A stretch of DNA of 64,000 nucleotides from Drechslerella dactyloides (Eukaryota > Ascomycota > Orbiliomycetes > Orbiliales > Orbiliaceae). The notes beneath the pieces are model-generated. The model had not been told where the DNA came from. It worked only from the letters and a program-made list of their open reading frames with translations, and did not search any database. The stretch spans positions 806,001 to 870,000 of the forward strand of contig JAGTWJ010000003.1 of NCBI GenBank assembly GCA_020064725.1, in the 5' to 3' direction. The stretch's first letter is position 1, and every line of letters starts with the position of its first letter. Position numbers and translations under genes: made by a program. This document shows positions 34,741 through 48,161 of this stretch, one piece after another.

Positions 34741-36621
34741 ATGTCCTCGTTCTTCACGGTCCCCGCGTCGCAGCGGAAGCGCAAACGCTCGGGAACAGAC
34801 AATCCTACCAACCCGCCGTCCAGGAAGCAGAATGCCGCTGCGAAGCCACCCGCGCCGGCCCGTCCGTCGAAGCGACAGCTGCGCGACGAGGAGATATCCA
34901 GCGACGATGACGACTCGATCGACTCTGCTAGCATCCCCTCCGACGCCGACAGCGACGACGAGTCCGTGCCCGATGAAACGGAGGCGGAGAAGCGGCTGCG
35001 ATTAGCACAGCAGTACCTTGACAATCTGCGGAACGAGACCGGTACACACATCTCCACTAAACCACGATATTCTTTGAAAGAGCACAGCTAACTATATCAC
35101 AGAAGAACACGGGTTCGACGCCGCCGACATCGACCGCGACATCATCGCCGAACGGCTCAAGTCCTCCGTCGCAGAAACCCACGGCAAACTATACCGCCAC
35201 GTCGCCGACACCCTCGCCCTCTCCACATCCCAGCCAGTCCAGTTCCGCCACGCCTTCAAATCCACCACCGCCGTCGCAATCTGCCTCCCGTACATCTACA
35301 CCGCGACCAAAGACCCCGCGCTGCTAAAATGGCAGCTACCCCCCTCCGCCATCGCCAGCCTCGCCGGCGACCACAACTACAATACCAACAACCCCACCGC
35401 AACCAGCAAGCCGAAGCAACTCCGCTGCGTGAAAGGTTCGCACACAAAGGGCGCCCGCAAAACCGACGCAACATACCAAGGCCACATCGACAGCATCCTG
35501 TGCATCGCCGCCTCGTCGGACGGCAAATTCGTCGCAACAGGCGGCCGGGACTCCCGCATCGTGATCTGGGATGCGGAAACGGTCAAACCGCTACGGGTAT
35601 TCAAGCACCACCGCGACGCGGTAAACGGCCTCGTGTTCCGCCGCGGCACGAACACGCTGTACAGCTGCAGTTCAGACCGGACGATCAAGCTGTGGAGTCT
35701 TGACGAGATGACGTACGTAGAAACGCTGTTCGGGCACCAGGATTCCGTCGTCGGTATCGACGCGTTAGCGTACGAGCGGTGCGTCAGCGTCGGCGCGCGG
35801 GATAAGAGCGCCAGATTGTGGAAAATCGTCGACGAAACGCAGCTCGTCTTCCGCGGCGGCGGCGAGGGCAAGATTCGCAGACGGAGGGATGCGGACGAAC
35901 CGAAGGATGAAGAGACGGCTGCGGGGGGGTACGCCGAGGGTAGTATCGACTGTGTATGTATGGTTGACGAAGAGCATTTCGTCACCGGCAGCGACAACGG
36001 GTACGATATCCCCATTATCTCCTCTCCAAACGCAGAAAAGACGGAATTACGCTAACAATGTCGACGGCCAGCTCGATATCGCTATGGTCGCTGCACAAGA
36101 AAAAGCCATTGTTCACAGTACCCACGGCGCACGGCCTGCAGCCGCCGATCAGCGCGGCAGACCACTCCGCTGAAGAACGGCCGGAGACGCCGCGGATACC
36201 GCGGCAGCCGTACTATATCACCGCGCTAGCGGGGATACCGTACTCCGACGTCTTCTTCTCCGGCAGCTGGGACGGGTACATCCGCGCCTGGCGCGTCGCC
36301 GAAGATAAAAAGAGCATAGAAGCACTCGGTACCGTTGGCGCGACCCCCTCCCTCTCCCCGGCCAACGGCGACGTAATAATGGATACGGGTATGGATGTGG
36401 ATATAAACGGAGAAGGGAGGACGTCGTTTAGAGGCGTGGTCAATAGTCTGGCGGTATACGAGCGCAGTTCCGGGCGGGAAAGCGAGAGCTGTGTGGTTGT
36501 CGCGGGGATAGGACAGGAAATGCGGATGGGGCGGTTTGTGAAGGTGAAGGGCAGGAATGCAGCCGTGATGTTTGTGGTTGGCAGGAAGTCGAAGACGAAG
36601 GCGGTGGGTGGGCCGTCGTAG
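34741..36621 (+). CDS. RRP9: U3 snoRNP protein Rrp9 (U3-55K), WD40
   Basis: Three exons (34741-35041, 35103-36000, 36072-36621) encode 582 residues. I chose MSSFFTVPASQRKRKR as the start because it fits the family; 34669 is an alternative. A basic and then acidic N-terminus leads to a helical block (EAEKRLRLAQQYLDNLRNET). The WD40 propeller follows, with blades such as GHIDSILCIAASSDGKFVATGGRDSRIVIWD, HHRDAVNGLVFRRGTNTLYSCSSDRTIKLW and SDVFFSGSWDGYIRAWRV. Rrp9 binds the U3 snoRNA box B/C motif in the nucleolus and is needed for 18S rRNA maturation. It shares the small-subunit processome pathway with FCF1 in this window. The first splice joins EACC|G to AA; the second, with a GG|GTACG donor, restores ISLWSLHKKKP. 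Confidence 0.95.
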
Positions 36622-39600
36622 GATTTGATATTGTGAATCGATCCGTGGATGGCGGGCCTGCTTGTATCTGTACGATATGTATATGCATATGGAGTTTTGG
36701 AGCTTGCATTTTCATAGAGAAAAGATGTTTGAGGTGTACATTTAGCTTGCATAATACAAGCCATCTGATTCATAAAGTTGATATAACAGCGAGGAGCTTG
36801 CATGCAACTTGGAGAATTCGATGGGTCGTTGTTCGGCTGATTATGAGTGAGTTAACTTTATAAGCCCTGGAATCCTGGGGGCGCAGTCGCCTCGATGTGG
36901 AATGCAGGTAGATCTAGACTCGAGACTGTAGTAGATTATACTCCACAACCTTAGAATATCGATCTCGCGGTCCCGTCGATATCATATCGATTAGGTTGAC
37001 ATGCCGCAACATATCCGGCCTCTACAGGATTGATGTTTGTTATTCATATAACACAATACCCGTAGTTGAAGGATGGACGGACTGCTGTCATCATTAAAAT
37101 ATGGTGAACTGAAAACTACATGTGTACATTTATCCCGTCGAGTTTTTATTCAATGGCAGGGACGGATTTGGCCGGTCTGCCATGTTGATAGCTGCACGGT
37201 AAGCGTCTGCGAAATTGTCCATATTGTCCCGAAATTTGCTAATGAATCAGCTGGCGTCTACAGTTCTTGGCTTGCGGGGCCATAAGTTCCCGGTGCCATG
37301 GTTGTAGATAATCCCTGGATCGTCTTGCGAATCGGAATGTGGCAATGGGAGTGTTAACCTCAGATCATTACATGCAATAGTTGCTAGCAAGCAAGTTTGA
37401 CTCTATAGATTTACAGAAACGACCGGCCAGATCTATCGATCGACATGCGGATCGTGGTACTAGTAAGTGCGTCGCGAGTTAATTATGAATTCGGCCAAGC
37501 CTGTTTCCTGGCGCACCTACACTTAAGGCCTTTGGGCTTTTTTTTTTCTTGATATCTCTAAAATATACATTGTAAATATCACTTGACTAGTGTATTAATT
37601 CAAATGTAGCCCGGCCATCATTATAGTAAACGCCTGTAAGCAAAATCCTAGTTTTGCATTTTTCAGCAAATTTGCAAATTCATTTATGAACTAGTATACC
37701 AAATATCAGAAACAAGATAATAAATCATGATCACTGCACATTATACCTACAACAAGACTGTGCGCCTGCGCTTCGTGCGATCTGGCTTACGAGATCATGC
37801 ATGTCCACATAATATTTTACTGTATGCATGTATGCAGCATTTTAGTGTAAGATACATAAATCGACCTCAAAAAATGATCATTTCTTTGTAGCGTAGTATA
37901 CGTATGTTACATTCCCATTAACAGGGTCAACGAAAGATTTTATAATCTTGTAACGGCGAAATGGTGAGCTCTAGATAGATATCCCTAATGATCTATGGTA
38001 TACCGTGTATAAAATTGATTAAGCTTAAGTAGATTTATTGATATCCGTATCGATTCATGCGCGTAGGAACTAAGTACTGACTCGAGTGGTCCCGTAAACC
38101 AGACCCGACTCGGGTGAGAGATTGGGACTTATGTCTTACGTACCTATAGCTACCGCCATTTATATTTCTAGATCCGAGAGCCTCTGTAACAGCCTGAGAC
38201 TTGATATACTAGAAGCTTATGGATCGGATATATTGCCGTGCATCCAAATCTTTCGAACTCGAGATATGCTGGAGTAACGTTCTCAACACAATTTCTCCAA
38301 CAACTCTGTGTTGATTGTAAATGCGTGCACTTGAATGGCGGCACATCCATATGCCATGCGGGGTATCGGACGGGGATCCATGCATAGCGGTGTGTCAGCT
38401 GTAGCGAGAGTGAGTACCGTGACAATATTCTGTTGTTCTGGTTGTCTATCAGACATGTACCGTGCCCCCCGCGCGCATGTATTGACGGATTATTGACCGG
38501 GGTGTATGCCTGTAATGCCATTGCAGGATCCCAGGCGGCATGCCAAGAAATCCCATGCGCGTTCTCGTTCTCGCTCGTCCAGTGGTACGTATAGAAATTT
38601 GGTACAGGGCGCAACAGGAATTAGATATATGGCGGGATGTGCCGTTGAATTTTATGCATTGTCCCGGAATACCTCTTGCAAGCTTTATTCAGCTCTCGCG
38701 TTCGCACACTGGATTGTCTCGTTGATTTGATCCTGGTTGGTCCCAAAAGACTCATTGCAAGGCTGGTGTTCTTACTAGGGGTTGATCAACCAATGAAAGA
38801 TTCACAGCATATGGGTTGTTGAGATCAGGCTTGATTAGTGCATCCATTCATTGATCTCATGTCAGCTCCCCGAGACTGATATCATATCAGCTTCTCAAGG
38901 CTCTAGACTACGTCTATGCTACTGAGTTTCACCACGGCTGTCGACTTGAACGTTTGATGTGAAGCAAGATGGGAGCATGCTGACTTTATTATATCTCGTG
39001 TCGAGGACGCTGTTGACGACCTGGTAGTGCTGCAGTCCCCGAGACTATGCTGCAGTCTGTGAAACTAATGCGAACAAGAAGGTAGTCTCGGGAATGCTGA
39101 CAAAAATGATATGCTTGTAGATGTGCCTTTAGATGCGCGGCAAGCCAGATAAATGCTCGCAAAGTTGGCATTCAGGCAGCATTGTCTGGAGCATCGTTAG
39201 GCACTATTGATGCGGTTATCCGCGACCAATCTGTTTGGCTATCTGTCCAATTGTTTTCCAACAAAACTGCGGGGCTTGAAGAAGGCTCGGAAACATACAG
39301 GACGATCATGCCCTGGCCCTCAGTCTCGGGGACACAACCCTCCGAGACCTGGCCATCGAAGTCAGTTGACTCTATACATGACTAGCGTGGTCCCCAGTGG
39401 CTTCCTTCGATATCTTCAGCCCCTTGCATCTCGCTGTGGAAGGATCTATTGAACCATATATTCTGCAGCTGATCAATTAAGCTTGCTTGTCTTACCTCCT
39501 TCGACGACCACGATACTTTCATGCCGTTGCCTCTATGCCATTAGGCTGCTTCCAAATCCGTCTGCATTCACGTATACATGCATGCAACCGGCACAGCAGG

Positions 39601-41669
39601 TCACATTTTGACGTCCTACGTGTCATGAAGCTATGTTGCGCTTTGGTCTGTCAGATCACAAATTATTGGACTCGGATTTTAACCCGGCGACCGGGCTAGG
39701 TTTCACAGCACTGCAATGCTGGAAGAAGTGATATCTCCTGAGTGTAGTGAATGGTCTGAGACCTCAATGGTTGACTCGGTGGATGGATGTGCGTGTGAGT
39801 TAGTCGCGCTGTGCCACGGCGGCCTTGGATTTCGTTCGCGGAGCTGAATAATGATAGAATTTGTGATTTCGCTCGTACATGATATATTTGTGTTTGATTC
39901 GGTTCGGAGATTCGAGGATGGATGAATGGTGTATCCGTGTGTTCTTGTACCCGGCATGGCCTGCGTGCATGCATAAATGTTTGTGTTTGCTATTGTTGGA
40001 TCGTTGTGCATGCAGCCATGCACGCATGCGTGCAGTTTTCTTCACTGATTTTGTGATATTCTATGGCTGAAAAAAAGTCTCGCAGACACTGAAAGACCAA
40101 AAAATGTGATATGATATTCTGGCGGATAGGTACATACAAGTTGATTGCATCTGCCGCATTTCGTGTGGGGCCCAGCATTCTCGAGATCAATGCAGATGCG
40201 AGTCTCCAGGACGCTGTGCAGCTGCCGCAAATTGGGTGTCTAGAAAAGGGCTAGGTTTGGCTCTAAAGGTTTGTATGGAAGCCCTGTTTGCTTTAACTGA
40301 AATAACTCGGGAACGCTTCATATAACACCTTCGCATGTATGGCGTATTAGAGAATGGCATGCATTTTAGGCAACAGATACCAAATTACTTTAGATCAAAG
40401 CTGAATGGTAATCGATTTGTATGCTGGACGAATTGATTCGTCAGGCGAAAGTGAGGAGCTTTCAATGTCTATAGTTACAAAGTATTTATGCTGGCCTGTG
40501 TAGAGCGTGTGGCCGCCTCGTTTTCACACCGAGCTCCTAAGCCGCGAGGAGCCCTTTTACCGCTTTCTGCAAAGATCCTTGCTATTAGTGCTTAGTCTCG
40601 GGGACATTAGTGCTACTTGACCCCGAGAATAGTATAATGTCTGGCTAGGTTCTTCTGGTCTCCATACTGAAGATTGGATGCTGCACGCACTAATCTGAGA
40701 GGGTGTGCTTTGAGCAACGTTAGTACCCGTATTTTTTTGCGTGGCTGGATTGTAAGGCTGCCACAGTACTTGGTACGCCGGCTGGGACCTCAAGCTGGCT
40801 ATGGTACATCATGAATAACTCCTCTCCAACTAGAGAAAACTTGTGTAACAATATAAATACCGGGTCGACCAGTCTTGCGAGTGATTATGGTCAGTCCTTG
40901 CTAGGCTGGCATTGCCTCCAAAACTAGCGATATCTCCGAAGAACTCGTTAACCTCATGTTGTTCTTCACAATAATTTAAGTCATGCATCAATACGCTCTG
41001 ATATTCAATCAAAGCGTACGGCTCGCAAAGCTCCTGAGAAGACATGAAAGCGAAAAATTCTTAGATCTGGATCACTGTTGGTAAGCTTGATTTTATATGT
41101 GATTAGAGTAGGCTTGTAGTCGAAGGGAAATCAGTCTTTAGTATCGAGACTCTGATCATGGGCTATAGCACTAGGGTACCCTGGCTCCCGGCCGCGAGAC
41201 AAGGACCCGGGCCTGTAGTGGCTCACTAAATGTGAAATTGATGCAACGCCCGAAAGATGCGTTATATTACCTGCAAGTGATCGTTAAACTATGAGCACTT
41301 CCTGATCGATTGTTTAGCACTTCTTGATCACAACTAGTATTTTTTTGATACGAAGACTATCTTCTGATTTTTCTCAGCAGGCTACAGGATTCTGCTTATT
41401 TCCATATCGTATTCATTAGCCCAAACCATGCTTTATAGCTACGCGCCTCTTTGCTTTTAGCCGAGCCTCGAAGAGCAAGCATTCCCGAGACTACTTGATG
41501 GAACAGTGCGTACAGGTCTAAGTTGCCTGGAATTTGCATTCTCGGATTCAAATCCCGATAGAAAGCTCATGACCACGAACTTTCATACTATCTTAACCAA
41601 GTAGCTGGATACTGACGTCTCGTGGACACTTACTTTGGTCATCAGTGCGCTACTTCCACTGCGAACATG
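36622..41669. other. 5-kb gene desert with decayed repeat signals
   Basis: No gene can be supported. The stretch is AT-rich with many short frames on both strands. The longest (148 codons on minus, 38614-38168) begins with TTG and lacks family features. From 38.8 to 41.5 kb the 10-11-bp motif AGTCTCGGG(G)A recurs in both orientations (listed separately). GCATGC-rich palindromes lie near 39570-39590 and 40010-40034. The desert marks the left border of the accessory island. Confidence 0.55.
38867..41492. repeat. Dispersed AGTCTCGGG(G)A motif, partly in inverted pairs
   Basis: Copies: TCCCCGAGACT at 38867-38877 and 39036-39046, TCCCGAGACT at 41483-41492, and the reverse orientation AGTCTCGGGGA at 39322-39332 and 40594-40604, with AGTCTCGGGA at 39084-39093. 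Two form inverted pairs: 39036/39084 (about 40 bases apart) and 40594/40621 (CCCCGAGA). This looks like terminal inverted repeats of small decayed DNA transposons, but target-site duplications were not established. Confidence 0.45.
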
Positions 41670-43120
41670 TCATATACCGACGCCCCGATCATGAGGGTTT
41701 CCTCGGAGATAATATTCACCATATTCGGCCATCTGGGGCAGACGAGGTGCCTTGAGCCATCGATTCCATACTATGTCTCCGCGCCTCTTGGGTGCTCTCG
41801 CAAACGAAATGACACTCAAAAAAACTTCAAATATTTCGACGCTATCTCGAGAACGAACAAGAAACTCCGTTCCCTTTCTCTTCCGTATTTGTTCTACTGC
41901 GTCAAACTTCACTTAGAAGAGGAGCAGCCGGCGCGCGATATGGTATTATTCTATCTGAAAACCCCCTGGTTGCTGCCGTATATTAGGTGAGAAGTCTCAA
42001 TGAAGTTTGATCTGGCTTTAACGAGTTCCTTCGATCTTTGTTAGTACGTTACTAACGACGACCCCGACTGGGTCTAAATTTACAGGAAGCTTCACTTCGT
42101 CGTGGAGATCCATGCGAACATCAAAGCGAAACTACCTATCTCTTCTATGGAGCCTAATCTGGAAGCCTTGATGGTACTGATTGCCGAGTTCTTCAAGCAG
42201 CTCCCGCGGCTTGAAATTCTTCACTTCATCGTCAAATCAGAAATTGTGAGCAATGCACTCGCCCGAACCTTTCGACTTGAGAAGGTCGGCCAGTCCGCTT
42301 TCGCCCGCGTTCGCTCTCTAAAGTTTAGTGCGGGGAGCGAGTGGATGATCAGTCTATGTGGAAGGGATAGCGGCTTGAGGGAACTTGAAAACTCGCCTGG
42401 CTTACGCTTGTCGCGTCGCAAAAACGTTCAGGACATTCCCTACGTCTACTCCGTAGACTTTGCCACTACAACGGAGACCTCGCAGACAGCCAGTGGGTAT
42501 CTCAGTCGTATTGGGGATGTTAGAGCCGCAAATTTCGTGAAGGGGATAGGCATGCTGCCCAACGCTGCTTTGACGAAGCTTTGCATCTATGGGAAATTCA
42601 CTGATGCAGGGCTGAGCGGTACGTCATTTTTATGATATTAACAAGACCGTGGCCGTATTTGGCCCCGTAAATCAAACCCTCCCTTTCCTGCTGTATTTGG
42701 TTACTCATTGGCAATTTTTTTCTCGATAGCTTTCATGAGCCATGTTCCGCTGGTCGGATTCTTGACAATCATTGGAGAAATGGTGCCTGTAAGTCATTAG
42801 GACAGAGTCGTATACTTATATGATGGCAATTACTAAACCGTGTCAAGATAGAGAGAGCAGTCATTATCGGGCAGCAGTTGCGACATCTGACCGTCTTGAG
42901 CATCGAAGGTTGCATCGACGAGCAGGGAGAGCCATACGATGGATGCCCAGTTGGACAGGAGTATCTTTGGTATTTTGCTCACCACATTGGTTCTCTCCAG
43001 CAAATGTGGTACGCCGCGAGGTTCTTCGGCAATATCATAAGGGATGCAGGTGGACAAGTAGACTTTCAGAAGACTGACTGGAGCGACGCTTGGGGAGGCA
43101 ACATTGCAGGGGCTCGGTAA
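41670..43120 (+). CDS. F-box-like protein with LRR-like body
   Basis: Four exons (41670-41986, 42086-42618, 42730-42788, 42854-43120) give 391 residues. The start IMRVSSEIIFTIFGHLGQ resembles a fungal F-box helix (P-x-E-I-x-x-x-I). The rest has spaced leucine-rich segments (LPRLEILHFIVKSE, LTKLCIYGKFTDAGLS, LRHLTVLSIEGCID) like many fungal F-box/LRR proteins. If so, it would be a substrate receptor for an SCF ubiquitin ligase. The target is unknown. The in-frame ATG at 41622 is an alternative start. It runs in the same direction as GTPase A and ends 487 bp before it. All junctions are in frame; the last acceptor (GATAGAG) is chosen by frame. These families are large and variable in Pezizomycotina. 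Confidence 0.65.
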
Positions 43121-43607
43121 TGGCATGGATTTCTGTTGAAAGTAGGATACTGTATGACGGAAGCCTCGACAATAAGCTAAAAGGATGTATGGACGCATTT
43201 TCTGGACAATCCGGTCTGAAGAATTGGATCCTGGTTGGCTGTTTTTAAGATCTTCTAATTTGATATGTTGGACTCGAGTGGAACTCTATGACCTTTATCT
43301 ACAGCTGTAGATTGCTCTAGCTAAGAGCAGAATGAAGAAGAGGCTCATAGGACTATAGTACCGGAATACGTACGTATATGTATTTGAATACACATCGGCT
43401 CTGTGGTGTGTATCGTTGGCAGCTGTCGTGGGAGCGCTTACATAATTTCAACATGGCGATATTCTTATAGCACGCCCGCACACAAAATAAATAACTTGCT
43501 TGCTAACGATTCTCTCGACATAAATTTTACATCCACACCACTCTCTGCACGTCGATATCATCATCTTTCCATCAACAACCCTCCTTCTATCCTCACAAAC
43601 TTTCACC
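43121..43607. promoter_or_regulatory. GTPase A promoter
   Basis: This lies between the F-box-like gene and GTPase A. It is AT-rich, with CCATC-rich sequence just before the start. No gene is seen. Confidence 0.45.
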
Positions 43608-46600
43608 ATGGCGGACATATCTCCAATTGTTCGTCGGCTCGCGGATTATACACCCATGAGCATTGATAGAGAGCCCCAGAATGCTTCGACGGATCCTCTC
43701 CGACAATGCGAAACCACTGACAGCCATCAGCACACAACCGCTCATGATGCTAAGCGTTCCTCGCGGGCTCTCGCCCGTCTTCAGTCCATCCATCGAATCC
43801 CTTATGCGTCTCAAAATACCCGAGAACCCATATATCCACCTCCGTCATCTTCAAGGTATCAGCGAGGTAACCATAATTCTCGAAAGAGAGCAGCATCGCC
43901 TCCAGCTACACCGTCAGTTCAAGAGGACGAACTTCGCCCATACAAGAGATACCGTGGGGAGAGGGGATCACAAGCTTCTCCCTTTGATACTGGAAAAGGC
44001 CATCCAGTCAGATACCAACGAGAACACCGAGGCTCGGAACCTAGTTGGTGGAGTTATTGCGAATCTAGACAACCTCAAGAACGCCCATCAGGACCACAGC
44101 ATCCAATGACTCCGTCGCCGACGTCAAGCCTCTCTCAAAGGCGTTCGCAACATGGGCCCACGCGTGCCAGTCATTTCTCCAGAGGCTACCGCGGCAAACA
44201 GCCAACAAGGAGACACATATCTTCGAATTCACATACCGGCCGGGCTAGTACCCCCCATCATGGAAAACAATTCCTGAACTCGAATCTAGAGACGTTGCCA
44301 ACAGCATCAAAACTTTTGATCGATCCTAAGCCCAGCTCGGAGACCCTCCAAGTATCTTCAGAGCTTACAGGAAGCGAAATTCTCCGGGAATACTTTCAAC
44401 AGTGCAAAACCTGGATAGGAGAAACTGACAGCAGCCTTGCAGAGACGGCGGAGTTGCTTCCCCGTAGCACATATGCACAAGCAATCGAACAGGATATCCG
44501 AAAGTTCGAGTCTTCTACAATCGAAAGTCAAGGAATGATAGGATTTGTCGGCGAGGTTGGTTCTGGTACGATATTATTATTTCCAGGATTTGCTTTCGTA
44601 CCTATCCCGTCGAACTAATGTCTCGCAGGGAAATCGACGCTCCTAAATTCATTACTCGATGCTAATGATCTAATTCCTACGGTATGAAAGAGAGAAGACC
44701 TGAACTTGTGACAGCTTGATAATGAGCTGACTGTTTTCGATAGGCTCGCGATGGGATCTGTGCTCCTGTCGTCATTGAATTTGCTAAATCGTTGCCGGGT
44801 GCGCCCAAGTACGTGGTGGAAGCCCAGTTTGTCACGCAGAGAGCCCTAGAAGAAGAAGCAAGACTTCTCTGGTTGGAAATGCTTTGTGGATCCTCTGGGT
44901 CGGATCGCCGCTACCAAGAGCCAGGCTCCAAGGAGGGCAAGGCAACAAGACAGCGATTTCAACATCTCTTTCCGAATACCAATCTGAATTCTTATAAGAT
45001 GCTACAAAAGCAGATTGAACAACTCTATGGCTCGCGTCCACATCTTCGAGATGGTTATCAAGCTTTGAGCGCAGATAGCGAGGAGGAGTGCGCATCTTTA
45101 CTTCGAAGTCTGGTACTTAGCTCGGGCGACAATAAATCGAACGAGCCAGGAATTTGGGCAGTCGTCGATAATGTCCGGTATGGAGATTGCTCTCTTGATT
45201 TCTAACGACGAATCTAACAAATAGTGCGTCGTGTACAGTGTCAACCTTGATGCCCGTATTCTCAATAGCGGTGCTATACTGGTCGATATACCTGGACTCG
45301 ACAACCCTTGCACCCGAGCGGCAATTACGCGAGAGTATATCGCGGAATCACAGGAGCTTGTTGTTGTGGTTCCACTCCGCAAAGTTATAGCACACGAACC
45401 GCTAGCCACTCTTGGCTACGAAGGCCTCAACGGCATTGATGGCAGGGCAAGGGCAACTGTTGTCGTAACGTTTGCTGATGTACGAATGGGGAAAATGATG
45501 CTAATATCGCCCTCGACATGGTTTTCAATCGTACTAACGATATCGTAGGAATTCTCCTCGGGGAAGCTTAATCATCACTTCAATAACGATCTAAACTTTC
45601 GCAAGACGTTCTCCGCCGTTGAAAAGAAGTTTCAAGATCTTCAGCTTGGGTATTCTAGCGCAAAGTACCATATTTACTCGGTCTCCGCTTGCTGATCGAC
45701 AAGCTAACTATCGCCTTTTCAATCTTTAGTCAAGCAGAGAATCAAATGCTTCAGAATGCACTGAACGCTGACATTATCTCTAAACTTCAGTATGCATGCC
45801 AGCCAGCCCCGAAACGAGAATTTTACATAGTATTGTCAGGATCTCGGAGCTAAATAGCTATCATCGTGCTTTAAACAGGCAGCTCAAGATTTGCGATGAC
45901 GTGTTGGAAGAATGGCTCGAACCCCAAGTGGAGTCAATGTTCTTCGAGAGCTTTGGGGATCAACAAGTTCAACTATCTGTCTTTACAGCTGGCACAGTAG
46001 GCCCTTCGCCGGAACGCAACTTGCTTAGCTCTCAAAATTCAGAGAGCGGTGGGATCGGAAAAGCCAAAAGCATCACTGCCCTACAGGAGCACATCGGTAA
46101 AATGGCTTATCCACGTTTTCATCGGTTGGCTGTATCAAGAGTTAAAGAGTCGAGAGCCATACTCGCAAATCTTCGTCTCTGGGCGGGGCCCGAAAGCTTT
46201 GCTCTTTCACGAGAAGCGAAGATGAGGCTCACGGACACTGTCGAGTCTGCCTCCCAAGGGATTCGCGATGTGAGCACAAGACTCTCTTTTAGAACGTACT
46301 AACCAAATCCATTTTCATCGTGGCTCTAATAGCAACTCTCATAGGACCTCAATTCAGCATATGACGACGCATACGCCATCATTAGAGAAGCAATGTCAGA
46401 GCTTAGAAAATTGACAGGTGAGAAACTCGAGACAATGAAGTTTGGTGGGCTGCAAAATAGCTAAATAGGGGTGATCCCTTAGAACAATGCATGGCCGATA
46501 GCACCGAATACGCCCAGACCTTTCTGGCGAATGTTAATGTAGGTGGCCTATTTTGCCTTTGAATCTTCCCTAGGAGTAGCAAACGTATGCTAAAAGACCT

Positions 46601-47626
46601 CCAATATATAGGAATCACATCGTAAGTATTTCAAGGGACTGGTATCGTAAAAATTAGCGACTAACACGATGGCATCAGACAAAATTAGGAATATATGCCG
46701 AGGAGATGGAGATATCGATGGCACTGACTGGAACGCAACGTTCCTTAATCGCGTGAAAGACAACCTTACGGAATCATGGAAGCACACAATCGATATCGTG
46801 CGCGGCGTTTTTCTTAGATACGATACCTTGCTGGATTTCGGATTAACGACATTCGCTTCAGGCATCCTATGTATGGCGATGCTATTTTCCCCAAAATTTG
46901 GCAAAGACTAACAAGTATACAGTTACTTTGGGTCCACTGATCAAGAATAAAACGGTAAAGGCGTCTTGGGAAACCTTGGTGAGGTTCGAGATGGAACATC
47001 TTCAGTGCCACTTGCAAGAGATGTTGAGAGAAGATAACCGAAATATCCACCACAAATTCAGGTATTTCACGCTGCTTTTCTCCTGTCGAAACATTTGATA
47101 GCCGACTGGAGCTAATAAGCACACGTCTGAAATAGACTTGCGAGCAGAAAGTTTCTTCTTCCCGACACTCTAAAATCCCTCATGGTAGGGAGCTATCGCG
47201 ACGCCAGGACCGCTCAGGGTAAGTATCATTGCCACATAGTTCTCAAGTCGATTTCTGATATAACCCCAAAAATTAGGGTCAGGGGCTCAAAATATCATGC
47301 TTAAAACGCTCAGTGACTCTTTCGAAAATCAAAGAACATTTGATCAACTCGGCCACATGATTACTGAAGATATTGACAAAGTCACAGAATCAATTTTCCA
47401 ATCGATGCGCAAGGCAAGCTCCAAACTTCGGGGTCGCCTGAGGGACAGAATACATGACTGGGCAAATCTCTGCGGAGTCGAGCGGCATTACCTCGATAAA
47501 CTCGAGAAGGAGCGCATCAAGGAGATGATGCGAAGCGGAACTCTTAACGTCGAGAGAATTGTTAAGTCCTTAGAGATGCTATCTCCGCAACAAATCAGTA
47601 AGACCAGAGATGAAAAGTCAGATTGA
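43608..47626 (+). CDS. Large dynamin-superfamily-like GTPase A (SLIP-GC-like)
   Basis: Fourteen exons (43608-44565, 44629-44681, 44744-45177, 45239-45479, 45549-45664, 45730-45789, 45831-46269, 46345-46417, 46483-46538, 46612-46621, 46679-46870, 46923-47061, 47136-47218, 47277-47626) give 1067 residues, all in frame. About 270 disordered, basic N-terminal residues (SRKRAASPP, RPYKRYRGERG) come first and may hold an NLS. The P-loop GEVGSGKS is at 315-322 and the G3 motif VDIPGL at 498-502. The G4 position reads VTFAD, without the usual lysine. A conserved insert lies between G1 and G3. The C-terminal half is helical and ends in a charged coil. The family resembles proteins annotated as nuclear GTPase SLIP-GC in fungi. 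Some junctions (exons 6-7 and the 10-nt exon 10) are chosen by frame and paralogue alignment. Confidence 0.8.
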
Positions 47627-48161
47627 ATTCCAGCTGACATATTTCTGGCTTCGCCGCTCCAAAAGCGGCTAAATGGTGACTCGAATTGCGCATGTTCTTA
47701 GAAGAGCTTTCGGTTTTTTTTCTATCTTTAATAGGTTTTTGTCTGTGGAAAAGAGCTATTCCTTGTCGGTATTTATAATTCTTTGTCCGATACCCGGGGA
47801 TATTTCTACTTATTGTTAATGAAGGGCGTTATTCATGTGTTTACTGGGACGATACGGAGTTGCCCGAGAAATTGCATTAATGCTATACTTTGTGCTCGTA
47901 CTTAAATGACCAAAGCTCCTTAATCCCTCAACTCACGATCAATCAAGAACGAACTCTGCAGAAACAAATTGCCATCTGTAAAGCGTACTGAGACTGACAT
48001 GAGATGATGGGAAAATGGGGGTCTTGATTTGAAATTCATCTATATGCATATGCTGGCTTTTCTAGTCCTGCAATGATCCGTCTAATTGGGAAGCATGCTG
48101 CCTTGAATTCTATGTTTTTACTTTCATCTGAGGAAGTAGAATCGAGGGATTCTAGGCGCAA
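47627..48161. other. Intergenic between convergent GTPases A and B
   Basis: AT-rich 3' flanks of the two GTPase genes. No further gene is seen. Confidence 0.55.

Noticed and set aside
38168..38614. 148-codon minus-strand frame in the gene desert
   Set aside because: It begins with TTG, has no recognised motif and overlaps other random frames in AT-rich DNA.
41530..41570. tRNA-like B-box (GGATTCAAATCCC)
   Set aside because: The flanking bases do not form a T stem, and no A-box or acceptor stem was found.
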